Below are positions 43,705 through 51,489 of a DNA stretch of 64,000 bases, piece by piece. The first letter of the stretch is position 1. Every line of letters begins with the position of its first letter. A program made the translations under genes and the position numbers. A model generated the notes under the pieces. The model was not told the DNA's origin. It made no database searches and saw nothing but the letters and a program-made list of their open reading frames with translations. Origin of the DNA: an uncultured Bacteroidota bacterium. GTDB taxonomy: Bacteria; Bacteroidota; Bacteroidia; Bacteroidales; P3. The stretch covers positions 26,290 to 90,289 of the forward strand of contig CADAWR010000006.1 of assembly GCA_902791695.1 (NCBI GenBank). The letters run 5' to 3'.

Positions 43705-45105
43705 TTAATACCCCAATATCTTAAGCATTGATTTGTAGCTCTGCTCCTTGGCGAAGAGCTTGGTGGTATAGTCGCCGTTCTCGTCCTTGTCGATTATCAC
43801 GTGTTTCGGCGCCGGTATCAGGCAATGCTGTATGCCGCCGTAGCCGCCTATGCTTTCTTGGTAAGCGCCTGTGTGGAAGAAGCCTATATACAGAGGCTCA
43901 TCCTCCTGTAGCTTGGGCAGGAAGATGGCGTTGGCGTGACTGTCGGCGTTGTAGTAGTCCTCCGAGTCGCATGTCAGGCCGCCGAGGAATACGCGCTGGT
44001 ACTCGCAGTCCCAGTGGTTGATAGGCAGCATGATGAAGCGCTGGTTGATGCCCCAGGTGTCGGGCAGGGTGGTGATGAAGCTGCTGTCAATCATGTACCA
44101 AAGCTCGCGGTCGTTCTGTTTCTTCTGGTCGAGAATGCTGTAAAGCGTCGCGCCGCTTTCGCCGACAGTGAAGCTGCCGAACTCGGTGAAGATGTTTGGC
44201 TCCTCCACCTCGCGGTTGGCGCATATCGCCTTGATCTGGGCCAGTATTTCCTCGGCCATATACTCATAGTCGTATGTCGCCGCCAGGCTCACCTTGCACG
44301 GAAAGCCGCCGCCGATGTTCAGCGAATCAAGTTCGGGGCATACGCGCTTGAGGTCGCAGTAAACATTCACGCATTTCGCCAGTTCGTTCCAATAATATGC
44401 GGTGTCGCGGATGCCGGTGTTGATAAAGAAGTGCAGCATCTTGAAGCGGAACTTCGCGTTCGGCTTAATCTCCTTCTCGTAGAACGACACAATGTCGTTG
44501 TAGCGGATGCCCAGGCGCGAAGTGTAGAAATCGAACTTCGGCTCCTCTTCCGACGCAATCCGGATGCCCAGATTCATCGGTTCCGCCCCCTTCTCCATCA
44601 TTCCGTCGAGCACGTAGAACTCATTTTTGTTGTCCAAAATCGGTATCACATTGCTGAATCCGTCTTTGTAGATTTCTACAATGTTCTCTATGTATTGCTC
44701 CTTCTTGAAGCCGTTGCAGACAATCACTTTGTCTTTCCCGATCAGGCCTTGTGCGTGCAATTCTTGAATCAGGTTTATGTCGAAAGCCGACGAAGTCTCG
44801 AGGTTGATATCGTTCTTCAGTGCCTCCTCCAGCACAAATGCAAAGTGGCTGCTCTTAGTGCAGTAGCAATAATTGTATGTGCCCTTGTAGTCGGTTTTGG
44901 CTATTGCGACATTGAACATGCGCTTCGCCCTCTGTATCTGCGAGCTGATTTTCGGTAAATAGGTGATTTTTAGCGGTGTGCCGTACTGTTTTATCACCTC
45001 CATCAAGGGGATATCGTGGAAATACAGCTCGCCGTCCTCGGTGCGGAATTCATCCTGCGGGAAGTCGAAGGTCTGGTCAATCAGGTCGTAATACTTGTTT
45101 TTCAT
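43705..45105 (-). CDS. Arginine-decarboxylase-like enzyme (PLP fold III)
   Basis: The 466-residue protein is of the alanine-racemase-fold decarboxylase class. Features are the PLP lysine in NYCYCTKSSHFA (near residue 82), LNIGGGFPCKV (near 270, phosphate-binding Gly), EFGSFTVGESG (near 310), and the second-subunit cysteine in GGLTCDSEDYY near 395. It resembles the Bacteroidota arginine decarboxylase that feeds polyamine synthesis, but is shorter than E. coli SpeA; carboxynorspermidine or diaminopimelate use cannot be excluded. The ATG at 45105 gives the family start. Array C lies upstream. Confidence 0.82.
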   Translation of the reverse strand: MKNKYYDLIDQTFDFPQDEFRTEDGELYFHDIPLMEVIKQYGTPLKITYLPKISSQIQRAKRMFNVAIAKTDYKGTYNYCYCTKSSHFAFVLEEALKNDINLETSSAFDINLIQELHAQGLIGKDKVIVCNGFKKEQYIENIVEIYKDGFSNVIPILDNKNEFYVLDGMMEKGAEPMNLGIRIASEEEPKFDFYTSRLGIRYNDIVSFYEKEIKPNAKFRFKMLHFFINTGIRDTAYYWNELAKCVNVYCDLKRVCPELDSLNIGGGFPCKVSLAATYDYEYMAEEILAQIKAICANREVEEPNIFTEFGSFTVGESGATLYSILDQKKQNDRELWYMIDSSFITTLPDTWGINQRFIMLPINHWDCEYQRVFLGGLTCDSEDYYNADSHANAIFLPKLQEDEPLYIGFFHTGAYQESIGGYGGIQHCLIPAPKHVIIDKDENGDYTTKLFAKEQSYKSMLKILGY

Positions 45106-45166
45106 TTCAACCGATTTAATTAGTTTACAATTATTTTTGCAATCCGGCTCACTTGGATTGGTGTTG

Positions 45167-45174
45167 CAAATATA
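45167..45174 (-). promoter_or_regulatory. -7 box upstream of the decarboxylase gene
   Basis: The minus strand reads TATATTTG. No -33 TTTG lies at the right distance. The leader would be about 60 bases. Confidence 0.4.
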
Positions 45175-45259
45175 CAACTAATTTGATTAAGTGGAAAGTT
45201 TTTTGAAAAAATAATATGTTTTTGCTGTTTGTTGATTTGCCAGCCATCTTTTTCCCCAC

Positions 45260-45369
45260 GTATCCGCTCCGTACCCGCTCCGTACCCGCTCCGACTGTTC
45301 ACCGGTTGTTTAACGGTTTTTTGTCGGAGCGGCTACGGAGCGGGTACGGGGTGGATACGGATTGGCTAC
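45260..45369. repeat. 11-bp periodic palindromic array C
   Basis: Ten 11-base units: GTATCCGCTCC, GTACCCGCTCC twice, GACTGTTCACC, GGTTGTTTAAC, GGTTTTTTGTC, then GGAGCGGCTAC, GGAGCGGGTAC, GGGGTGGATAC, GGATTGGCTAC. The two arms are inverse complements. It lies in the 384-base gap between the decarboxylase and FKBP genes. Confidence 0.88.
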
Positions 45370-45440
45370 GGCTCATACTTGCTTCCGGGTACCGACATCT
45401 GGCGGTGGAATGAGCCTGCAGGTATTAATGGTTTGTAAAA

Positions 45441-45466
45441 AAGGCCCTTCCGTGTGGAAGGGCCTT
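45441..45466 (-). terminator. Terminator of the FKBP/sugar-transferase operon
   Basis: Arms AAGGCCCTTCC (45441-45451) and its complement (45456-45466) pair perfectly; the minus strand runs on into T residues. Confidence 0.9.
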
Positions 45467-45489
45467 ATATTGTATGATGTGGTGTGGAA

Positions 45490-46191
45490 TTATATTTTGG
45501 CGATGTTGTGGAGCTCTACTTCGTAGATCATGGGGGTGTAGCCGGGTATGCTGCCGGAGCCCTGGGGGCCGAAGGCCAGCTCATAGGGGAAGTAGAAGCG
45601 GTAGATGCTGCCTTTGTTCATGAGCTGCAGGGCGTCGATAAGGCCGGGGAACATGGGCTTGCCGATGACGTGGCTGATGGCTTCGCGCTTGCCGTAGGTT
45701 TGGTCGAAGGGCTGTCCGTCGAGCATGGTGAAGCTGCGGTAGTCGAAGCTTATGAGCGAGGCATATTTGGCGTTGGGGCCGGTGCCGGTCTTGAGCACCT
45801 CGTAGTAGAAGCCCGAGGGGTGGCGCTTGACGTTGGGGTTCTCGGCGGTGAGCTTGGCAAAGTATTCTTCCTGCTGGCGGTCGATGGCCTGACTTTGCTG
45901 CGAGCTTTGCTGCATGGCCGAGGTCTGTGCGGCGTGCATGAGCATGGCCATGGTCTCCTGATAGATGCTGTCGCTGATGGGTTGTGCACCATTGTTGAGT
46001 GTGGTGCGTACAGCTTCGATGAATACTTCCTGGTCGATGTCTTTGAAGGGGCCGTTGTTGAGGCTTTCGGCGGTGCTGCGTCCGAGGATCCACGATATGG
46101 AGTCCATGGCGTCGTTGAGTTGCGGGGTTTTGTTCTGGCCGCATGAGGCAAGCATTATGCCGGCTGCTAAAAAGTAAAGGTACTTCTTCAT
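45490..46191 (-). CDS. FKBP-type peptidyl-prolyl isomerase, lipoprotein
   Basis: The 233-residue product has a lipobox (LASC, Cys17), an N-terminal helical dimerisation domain (residues 25-120, FkpA/Mip-like, rich in Gln) and a C-terminal FKBP domain. Recognisable parts are HPSGFYYEVLKTGTG, SFDYRSFTMLDGQPFDQTY, and the end YELAFGPQGSGSIPGYTPMIYEVEL, the typical FKBP closing strand. It would help folding in the periplasm or at the outer membrane. It is the last gene of a run after the sugar transferase. Confidence 0.9.
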   Translation of the reverse strand: MKKYLYFLAAGIMLASCGQNKTPQLNDAMDSISWILGRSTAESLNNGPFKDIDQEVFIEAVRTTLNNGAQPISDSIYQETMAMLMHAAQTSAMQQSSQQSQAIDRQQEEYFAKLTAENPNVKRHPSGFYYEVLKTGTGPNAKYASLISFDYRSFTMLDGQPFDQTYGKREAISHVIGKPMFPGLIDALQLMNKGSIYRFYFPYELAFGPQGSGSIPGYTPMIYEVELHNIAKI

Positions 46192-46212
46192 TATATGATG
46201 GTGTTTTTTGTT

Positions 46213-47637
46213 TTATTTTCCGCGTCCTTGGAAGATGATGATGACGGTGTAGAGGAGTATCTTGAGATCAGTGGTGAGTGACATGTTGTCAAGGTAGAGG
46301 AGGTCGTAGCGTAGGCGCTCCACCATTTCGTCGACGTTGGAAGCGTAGCCGTACTTGACCTGCCCCCAGGAGGTAATGCCGGGTTTGACACGTTGGAGGA
46401 GCATGTATTCGGGGGCTCGTTTGACAATCTGGTCGATGTAGAACTGGCGTTCGGGGCGGGGGCCGACGAGCGACATGGTGCCGCGCAGGACGTTGTAGAA
46501 TTGTGGTATCTCATCGAGGCGCACCTTGCGCATGAATCGACCGAAGGGTGTGATGCGCGGGTCGTCGTCCTTGGAGAGGGCAGGGCCTGCCTGCTCGGCG
46601 TCCACGTACATGGAGCGGAATTTGTGCATTTTGAAAGGCTTGCCAAGGTGGCCAATGCGCTCCTGGGCGTAGAAGACTGGTCCGGGCGAGGTGGATCGGA
46701 CGATGATGGCTGTGACGAGGTAGACTGGCGAGAGGAGGATGAGAGCGAAGAGTGATATGACGATGTCGAAGATGCGCTTGAGGGAGTACTGCCATTCGGG
46801 CATGAGGCGGTTGTTGATGACGATGAAGGGTGAGTGGAAGATGGAGCGCTGATGAATGGAGCCGACGGCTATGTCGCGCGCGTCGGGCGTAATCTTTATT
46901 ATGATGTCGCCACACGAGTTGATTGCGAGGAGTATTTCGGAGAGGCGGTCTTTCTCGTCGGGCTCGAGGGCTACGATGGCCTCCTCGACGTTGTGTTGCT
47001 TGACGATGGTGCGAAGGTCGGCCAGGGTGCCAAGGTGGGGCATGATGGAGTTGAGGGGCGAAGGCTGGGAGGCGGGAGGTGTGTTGACGTCGATGTAGCC
47101 TACGAAGATGTTGCCTGAGTAGGTCTCCTGGCTTTCAAGGTCGGTATAGGTCTGCAGGGCGCGTGGACCGGAGCCTATCATGACTGTGGGGAAGCCGAGG
47201 CGACGCGAGTGGACGGCATTGACGGTGTGGGTGGTGATTATTAGTCGCGGTATGTAGGTAAGGGTGAAGTGCACGAAGAAAAGGAATAGGAAGGAGGCGT
47301 AGTAGTTGAGGTATGTGTTGATGTTGTCGTCGACGAGGAGTACGAAGAAGATGACAACCACGCCGATGAGAGAGGCGAGGAGGGTGTCGAGCAGTTCGGT
47401 GAGTCGTGCGCGGCGTAGCACGTTGCGGTAGGCGCCCTGGATGGTGTAGAGTGATAGCCAACCGATAGGCACAAGCAAGAGGCCGAGCCAGAAGTTGGCG
47501 TCGCTGAAGACGTCGGCGACGTCGCTGAAGCCGGTGTGCTCGAGCGCCAATTTGCGGAAGAGGAACAGGTCCGCCCATGCAAGCATGGCGGAGAGGGTGT
47601 CGCTGATTATATATTTGGCTGTCTGTTTTTTCTCCAT
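46213..47637 (-). CDS. Undecaprenyl-phosphate sugar phosphotransferase (WcaJ/PglC-like)
   Basis: The 474-residue protein has the long polytopic layout of polyprenyl-phosphate glycosyl-1-phosphate transferases: four N-terminal membrane helices (within residues 10-125), a CoA-binding-like Rossmann part (VMIGSGPRALQTY near 145), one more helix near 290, and the conserved catalytic domain with KRIFDIVISL (near 283), KMHKFRSMYVDAE (near 345), RKVRLDEIPQFYNVLRG (near 385) and the MSLVGPRPE motif. It would start a capsule or exopolysaccharide repeat on undecaprenyl phosphate. No other polysaccharide genes are next to it. The start is at 47637; the longer frame runs into the next gene. Confidence 0.9.
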   Translation of the reverse strand: MEKKQTAKYIISDTLSAMLAWADLFLFRKLALEHTGFSDVADVFSDANFWLGLLLVPIGWLSLYTIQGAYRNVLRRARLTELLDTLLASLIGVVVIFFVLLVDDNINTYLNYYASFLFLFFVHFTLTYIPRLIITTHTVNAVHSRRLGFPTVMIGSGPRALQTYTDLESQETYSGNIFVGYIDVNTPPASQPSPLNSIMPHLGTLADLRTIVKQHNVEEAIVALEPDEKDRLSEILLAINSCGDIIIKITPDARDIAVGSIHQRSIFHSPFIVINNRLMPEWQYSLKRIFDIVISLFALILLSPVYLVTAIIVRSTSPGPVFYAQERIGHLGKPFKMHKFRSMYVDAEQAGPALSKDDDPRITPFGRFMRKVRLDEIPQFYNVLRGTMSLVGPRPERQFYIDQIVKRAPEYMLLQRVKPGITSWGQVKYGYASNVDEMVERLRYDLLYLDNMSLTTDLKILLYTVIIIFQGRGK

Positions 47638-47644
47638 GATGGTG

Positions 47645-48562
47645 TCAGAGTGTGATGTTTGTGGTGAGAAGCTTGACGTTGTCCAGGTCCACGATGCCGC
47701 CGGTGCCGTTTTCGTTGACGGCGGTGAAAGAGATGTGGAATGTCGATGGGTGGTTGAAGTAGGCCCAAGTGCGACCAAGGTTGATGTAAAGGTGTTGCCA
47801 ATGGTCGACGGGGTTTATGGTCATGACCGATAGGCGGTCTTCAGCGGCACCCTGTTGATAGGATGCTCGCATATAGACGGATAAAGGCAATGTGCACTTG
47901 ATGTCAAGCTCAAGGTACATGATGCGGTCGGGGTTGGTGACGACGAAGAGGTCTTCGGCATCGAAAGAAAGCGACTGGTCGGAAGGCTGCAGGGTGAGGC
48001 GGCCATAGCCGTTGCCGTTGCATGCTCCGGCGGGGTCGTCGGGAATCCACTCGAGAGGTGCCTGAAGGCGGATGTGCTCTGCCGGGCGCTCAAAGGGCTC
48101 GAAGAGCTGCACGGTGTCTATCTGTGGATAGGGGCGATAGGCGGTGGTAAGTGTGCCGAGATTGAGAGTGTCGCCGGTGCGTAGGGTGGTGCTGTCGGCA
48201 GCGGTTAGTGTGACGGGGAGATAATAGGTGTAGTAGGGGAGTGTTCCGGAGATGCCGCTCATTTCGACGGCAGGGTATACGGCTATGTAGTCGGCCTTGC
48301 CGTTGTAGAGTACCGGCACTGTGAAGGGCAGTCGGAATATGCCGACGGTGTCGACACTGGAGCGGTCGGGGTAGTGGGCTACGACATAGGCGGCGGGAAT
48401 CCGATAGTTGTAGAAGCCGTCGTCGGTGGTGATGGAAGGTGTTTTTGTGATTGTTATGCTGTCGAGGTGCAGGAATGCCGGCGGCGTGAAGTCGCTGCTT
48501 TTGCTGCAAGCGGAGAACACTGCTAGGGCTAGTAGCAGGATGGTTGTATGGTGTCGTTTCAC
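47645..48562 (-). CDS. Lipoprotein of unknown function
   Basis: The 305-residue product has a signal peptide with lipobox FSAC (Cys19), followed by a Ser/Asp-rich linker and a beta-rich domain. The C-terminal 120 residues read as a carbohydrate-binding-like jelly-roll (DHWQHLYINLGRTW, HISFTAVNENGTGGIVDLDNV), a pattern seen in Bacteroidota surface lipoproteins. Family membership is uncertain. It ends 7 bases before the sugar transferase start, so the lipoprotein, transferase and FKBP genes look like one operon. Confidence 0.7.
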   Translation of the reverse strand: MKRHHTTILLLALAVFSACSKSSDFTPPAFLHLDSITITKTPSITTDDGFYNYRIPAAYVVAHYPDRSSVDTVGIFRLPFTVPVLYNGKADYIAVYPAVEMSGISGTLPYYTYYLPVTLTAADSTTLRTGDTLNLGTLTTAYRPYPQIDTVQLFEPFERPAEHIRLQAPLEWIPDDPAGACNGNGYGRLTLQPSDQSLSFDAEDLFVVTNPDRIMYLELDIKCTLPLSVYMRASYQQGAAEDRLSVMTINPVDHWQHLYINLGRTWAYFNHPSTFHISFTAVNENGTGGIVDLDNVKLLTTNITL

Positions 48563-48638
48563 GATATGTGCAATAAATAAAACATAGATATTAACGACGT
48601 TGTGGATAAATTATTATCCTGGAATGAAAAATAATGCG

Positions 48639-48646
48639 TAATTTTG
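48639..48646 (+). promoter_or_regulatory. -7 box of the HATPase operon
   Basis: TAATTTTG matches the consensus; it lies 25 bases before the ATG at 48671, in the divergent gap with the lipoprotein gene. No exact -33 element is seen. Confidence 0.5.
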
Positions 48647-48670
48647 CAGTCGCAAAAAGGAACAAAGAAT

Positions 48671-49219
48671 ATGAAAGAACTTGCAATGCATGTATACGAC
48701 TTGATGGAGAACTCCACGGCGGCCAATGCAAAGGATGTGAAGCTAACGATAGTGGACAGCTTGAAGAACAATGATTTCCACTTTACCATAGAGGACAACG
48801 GCAAGGGTATGTCGCCCGAGTTTCTGGCTAAGGTGACGGATCCGTACACCACGAGCCGCACAACTCGCAAGGTGGGTCTCGGGTTGCCGCTTATCAAGAT
48901 GAACACTGAGAAGTGCGGCGGTGGCATGAAGTTGACGAGCGAAGTTGGGGTTGGCACACGGCTCGAGTTCTGGTTCGAGCACAACAACTGGGACCGTCCG
49001 CCGATGGGCGACCTGCCGGGTACACTGGTTATGCTGCTGTCGGCTCACGAGGACATACATTTCGTGATTACCTATCGCACCGATGAGGATGAGTTTGTGC
49101 TCGATACCGACGAACTGAAGGAGGCACTGGACGGTATGTCGATGAACGACATACACATCATCAATTACCTGAAGGAGATGATTGGCGAGAACCTGAAGGA
49201 GATAAAGGCCAACGAATGA
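48671..49219 (+). CDS. Stand-alone GHKL ATPase domain protein
   Basis: The 182-residue product is only a histidine-kinase-type ATP-binding domain: N box ENSTAANA (near residue 13), G1 box DNGKGM (near 43), an F-like segment with DPYTTSRTTRK, and G2 GLGLPLI near 75. No dimerisation or phospho-acceptor His domain is present. The N-terminus (MKELAMHVYDLMENS) resembles the small ATP-binding proteins found in clostridial [FeFe]-hydrogenase clusters; the last 75 residues are a separate small domain. Its stop overlaps the next gene start. Confidence 0.8.
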   Translation: MKELAMHVYDLMENSTAANAKDVKLTIVDSLKNNDFHFTIEDNGKGMSPEFLAKVTDPYTTSRTTRKVGLGLPLIKMNTEKCGGGMKLTSEVGVGTRLEFWFEHNNWDRPPMGDLPGTLVMLLSAHEDIHFVITYRTDEDEFVLDTDELKEALDGMSMNDIHIINYLKEMIGENLKEIKANE

Positions 49220-49713
49220 AACGTATTGGGGTTTTGTCTGACACACATGGTTTTATACCGAAGCAGGTCTATGAATTCTTCAAGGACTGTGATGAGCTGT
49301 GGCACGCGGGTGACATAGGTCCTGGTGTACTGGATGAGCTGCGTACATGGAAGACTGTGCGGGCCGTATGGGGCAACTGCGACAGCTTCAGCCTTCACTA
49401 TGAGCTTGAGGAGCGCGCCTTCTTCGAAGTTGAGGGGCAGCGAGTGTTGATGACGCACATAGGCGGTTGGCCGGGCCACTACCCCTACGAGTTGCGCCGG
49501 ACGCTGGAGCTGGCGAAGCCCGATATCTTCGTATGTGGCCACAGCCATATATTGAAGGTGATGTATGACAAGGACTACAACCTGTTGCACATCAACCCCG
49601 GTGCCGCCGGACGGCAGGGGTTTCACAAGGTTGGCACGTTGGTGCGCTTTGTGCTGAAGCCCGAACCGGCAGAACTTGAGATAATGGATTTCCCTAAAAT
49701 ATCAAAGGAATGA
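49216..49713 (+). CDS. YfcE/MJ0936-type metallophosphoesterase
   Basis: The 165-residue enzyme has the full di-metal set: SDTHG (residues 8-12), HAGD (30-33), GNCD (53-56), and near the end MTHIG and GHSH with the closing NPGA. This small class hydrolyses phosphodiesters or phosphomonoesters in the cytoplasm; the natural substrate is unknown. It is coupled by 4-base overlaps to the upstream HATPase and to phoH, so the three are made together. Confidence 0.92.
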   Translation: MKRIGVLSDTHGFIPKQVYEFFKDCDELWHAGDIGPGVLDELRTWKTVRAVWGNCDSFSLHYELEERAFFEVEGQRVLMTHIGGWPGHYPYELRRTLELAKPDIFVCGHSHILKVMYDKDYNLLHINPGAAGRQGFHKVGTLVRFVLKPEPAELEIMDFPKISKE

Positions 49714-50672
49714 ACGAACCATCGACAGAGAAGATATTTTCATTGGAAGAGATTGACTATTCGCGTTTCTGGGGACAGAACGACAAGCTGCTGGAGTTTG
49801 TTCGGCTCCTGTTCCCGAAGCTGAAGCTGATAGTGCGCGGAGACATGTTGAAGGCCATAGGCAGCGAGGAGGACATTGCCTGGTTCGACGGCAAACTGCA
49901 GGCAATGATGACCTACTACGATAAGTTCGGACGTCTGACCGAGAATGCCATCATGGGCATCATGGAGAACGGCGGAGGGAGCCCGGAGGCCGAGGTTAGC
50001 GACGAGGTGCTGGTGCACGGTCGCAACGGTCTGCTCATCAAGGCCCGCACCCCCAACCAGCAGCGTCTTGTGCGCTCGGTGTACGAGCACGATATGGTGT
50101 TCGCCATAGGCCCCGCCGGTACCGGCAAGACTTATACGGCAGTGGCTCTTGCTGTGCGTGCGCTGAAGAACAAGGAGATAAGGCGTATCATCCTCACTCG
50201 CCCCGCGGTGGAGGCTGGTGAGAACCTGGGTTTCCTGCCCGGCGACCTGCGCGACAAGCTCGACCCCTATCTGCAGCCGCTCTACGACGCTCTGCGCGAC
50301 ATGATACCGCAGCAGAAGCTGCTTTCCTATTGGGAGGACAACACCATAGAAATTGCGCCGCTGGCTTTCATGCGCGGACGCACGCTCGACAACGCTTTCG
50401 TCATCCTCGATGAGGCGCAGAATGCTACGTCGGCCCAGCTTAAGATGTTCCTCACCCGTATGGGTCGCAACGCTAAGTTCGTCATCACCGGCGACCTTAC
50501 GCAGGTCGACCTTCCGCGCCACCAGCAGAGCGGCCTCCTCCAGGCTACCCAGCTGCTTAAGGACGTTAAGGGCATCGACATCATCCAACTTGACAACTCC
50601 GACGTTATCCGCCATCGTCTGGTAACCGACATTATCCGCGCTTATGATAACATACCCAAACTGCAAGATTAA
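49710..50672 (+). CDS. phoH: PhoH-family ATPase
   Basis: The 320-residue protein has a small N-terminal domain (residues 1-100) and the PhoH ATPase domain with Walker A GPAGTGKTYTA near residue 132, RPAVEAGENLGFLPGD near 165, and Walker B VILDEAQNAT near 230. PhoH proteins are linked to RNA metabolism and ribosome maturation; here the class is clear but the cell role is inferred. The gene overlaps the start of ispE by 29 bases, an unusually long overlap that would couple them. Confidence 0.95.
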   Translation: MNEPSTEKIFSLEEIDYSRFWGQNDKLLEFVRLLFPKLKLIVRGDMLKAIGSEEDIAWFDGKLQAMMTYYDKFGRLTENAIMGIMENGGGSPEAEVSDEVLVHGRNGLLIKARTPNQQRLVRSVYEHDMVFAIGPAGTGKTYTAVALAVRALKNKEIRRIILTRPAVEAGENLGFLPGDLRDKLDPYLQPLYDALRDMIPQQKLLSYWEDNTIEIAPLAFMRGRTLDNAFVILDEAQNATSAQLKMFLTRMGRNAKFVITGDLTQVDLPRHQQSGLLQATQLLKDVKGIDIIQLDNSDVIRHRLVTDIIRAYDNIPKLQD

Positions 50673-51420
50673 CCTCGGCCTACATGTGGTGGGCAAGCGG
50701 CCCGACGGCTATCACGACTTGGAGACCATTTTCCTGCCGGTGCTTGACCTCTGCGACGAGTTGGAAATAGTGGAGAACGACACGTTACAGATGGTGCAGG
50801 AGGGTATAGTGCTCGACAATGCGCCGGAGGACAACCTCTGCACCCGTGCCTGGCGGTTGTTGCATGACGAGTACGATATACCGCCGGTGAGCATCCGCCT
50901 CAATAAGAACATACCTTTTGGCGCTGGTCTGGGTGGTGGTAGCAGCGATGCCGCCTTTACCCTCAAGATGCTCAACGAGATGTTTTCTCTCGGTCTCAGC
51001 GATAGTCAGCTCGAACAGCGTGCTGCACGCCTCGGAGCCGACTGCGCCTTCTTTATCCGCAACACCCCAGCCTACGCTACCGGCATCGGTGACCAAATTC
51101 AACCTCTGCCCGAATTCTCAATTCTCAATTCTCAATTCTCAATTCAAGTTGAGATACCGGAAGGGGAACATGTGTCGACCAAGGAGGCTTATTCTGGCCT
51201 CAAGCGCGACCTCTTCGGAGCCACTCGTCCCGACCTGCGCAAAGCGGTCAAGCAGTCGATAGGGGAGTGGCGCCATCTCATCGTCAACGACTTCGAGACC
51301 TCGGTCTTTCCGACGCATCCCGCTATCTCCGCCCTCAAAGAGGACATGTACCGCCGTGGTGCCCTCTATGCCTCTATGACAGGTAGCGGCGCCGCCGTAT
51401 TCGGCATCTTCGACAAATAA
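50644..51420 (+). CDS. ispE: 4-diphosphocytidyl-2-C-methyl-D-erythritol kinase
   Basis: This GHMP kinase acts in the MEP route to isoprenoids. The 258 residues show the substrate end PNCKINLGLHVVGKRPDGYHDL (at residue 5 on, split here), the ATP loop PFGAGLGGGSSDAAF near 95 and the closing SMTGSGAAVFGIF. The middle holds FSILNSQFSIQ, encoded by four and a half AATTCTC heptamers (51113-51147), in place of the usual loop. The start lies inside phoH. MEP-pathway isoprenoids include the undecaprenyl carrier used by the sugar transferase in this window. Confidence 0.94.
   Translation: MITYPNCKINLGLHVVGKRPDGYHDLETIFLPVLDLCDELEIVENDTLQMVQEGIVLDNAPEDNLCTRAWRLLHDEYDIPPVSIRLNKNIPFGAGLGGGSSDAAFTLKMLNEMFSLGLSDSQLEQRAARLGADCAFFIRNTPAYATGIGDQIQPLPEFSILNSQFSIQVEIPEGEHVSTKEAYSGLKRDLFGATRPDLRKAVKQSIGEWRHLIVNDFETSVFPTHPAISALKEDMYRRGALYASMTGSGAAVFGIFDK
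51113..51147. repeat. 7-bp repeat array inside ispE
   Basis: Four exact AATTCTC heptamers plus one variant (AATTCAA) lie inside the reading frame. They encode FSILNSQFSIQ. A gain or loss of one unit would shift the ispE frame. Confidence 0.88.
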
Positions 51421-51421
51421 A

Positions 51422-51453
51422 TTTGGCTGATTAAAATAAAGTTAGTACTTTTG
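51422..51453 (+). promoter_or_regulatory. Promoter of fba
   Basis: TTTG (51422-51425), 20 bases, TACTTTTG (51446-51453): exact consensus, starting 1 base after the ispE stop codon and 36 bases before the fba start. Confidence 0.85.
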
Positions 51454-51489
51454 CATTTCCAAAACAACAACAAATAAAACAACAACAAT

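Noticed and set aside
47638-47778. Longer start of the sugar transferase
   Set aside because: The extra 47 residues are Thr/Ser/Pro-rich, lie inside the upstream lipoprotein gene, and the ATG at 47637 starts right before the first membrane helix as in the family.
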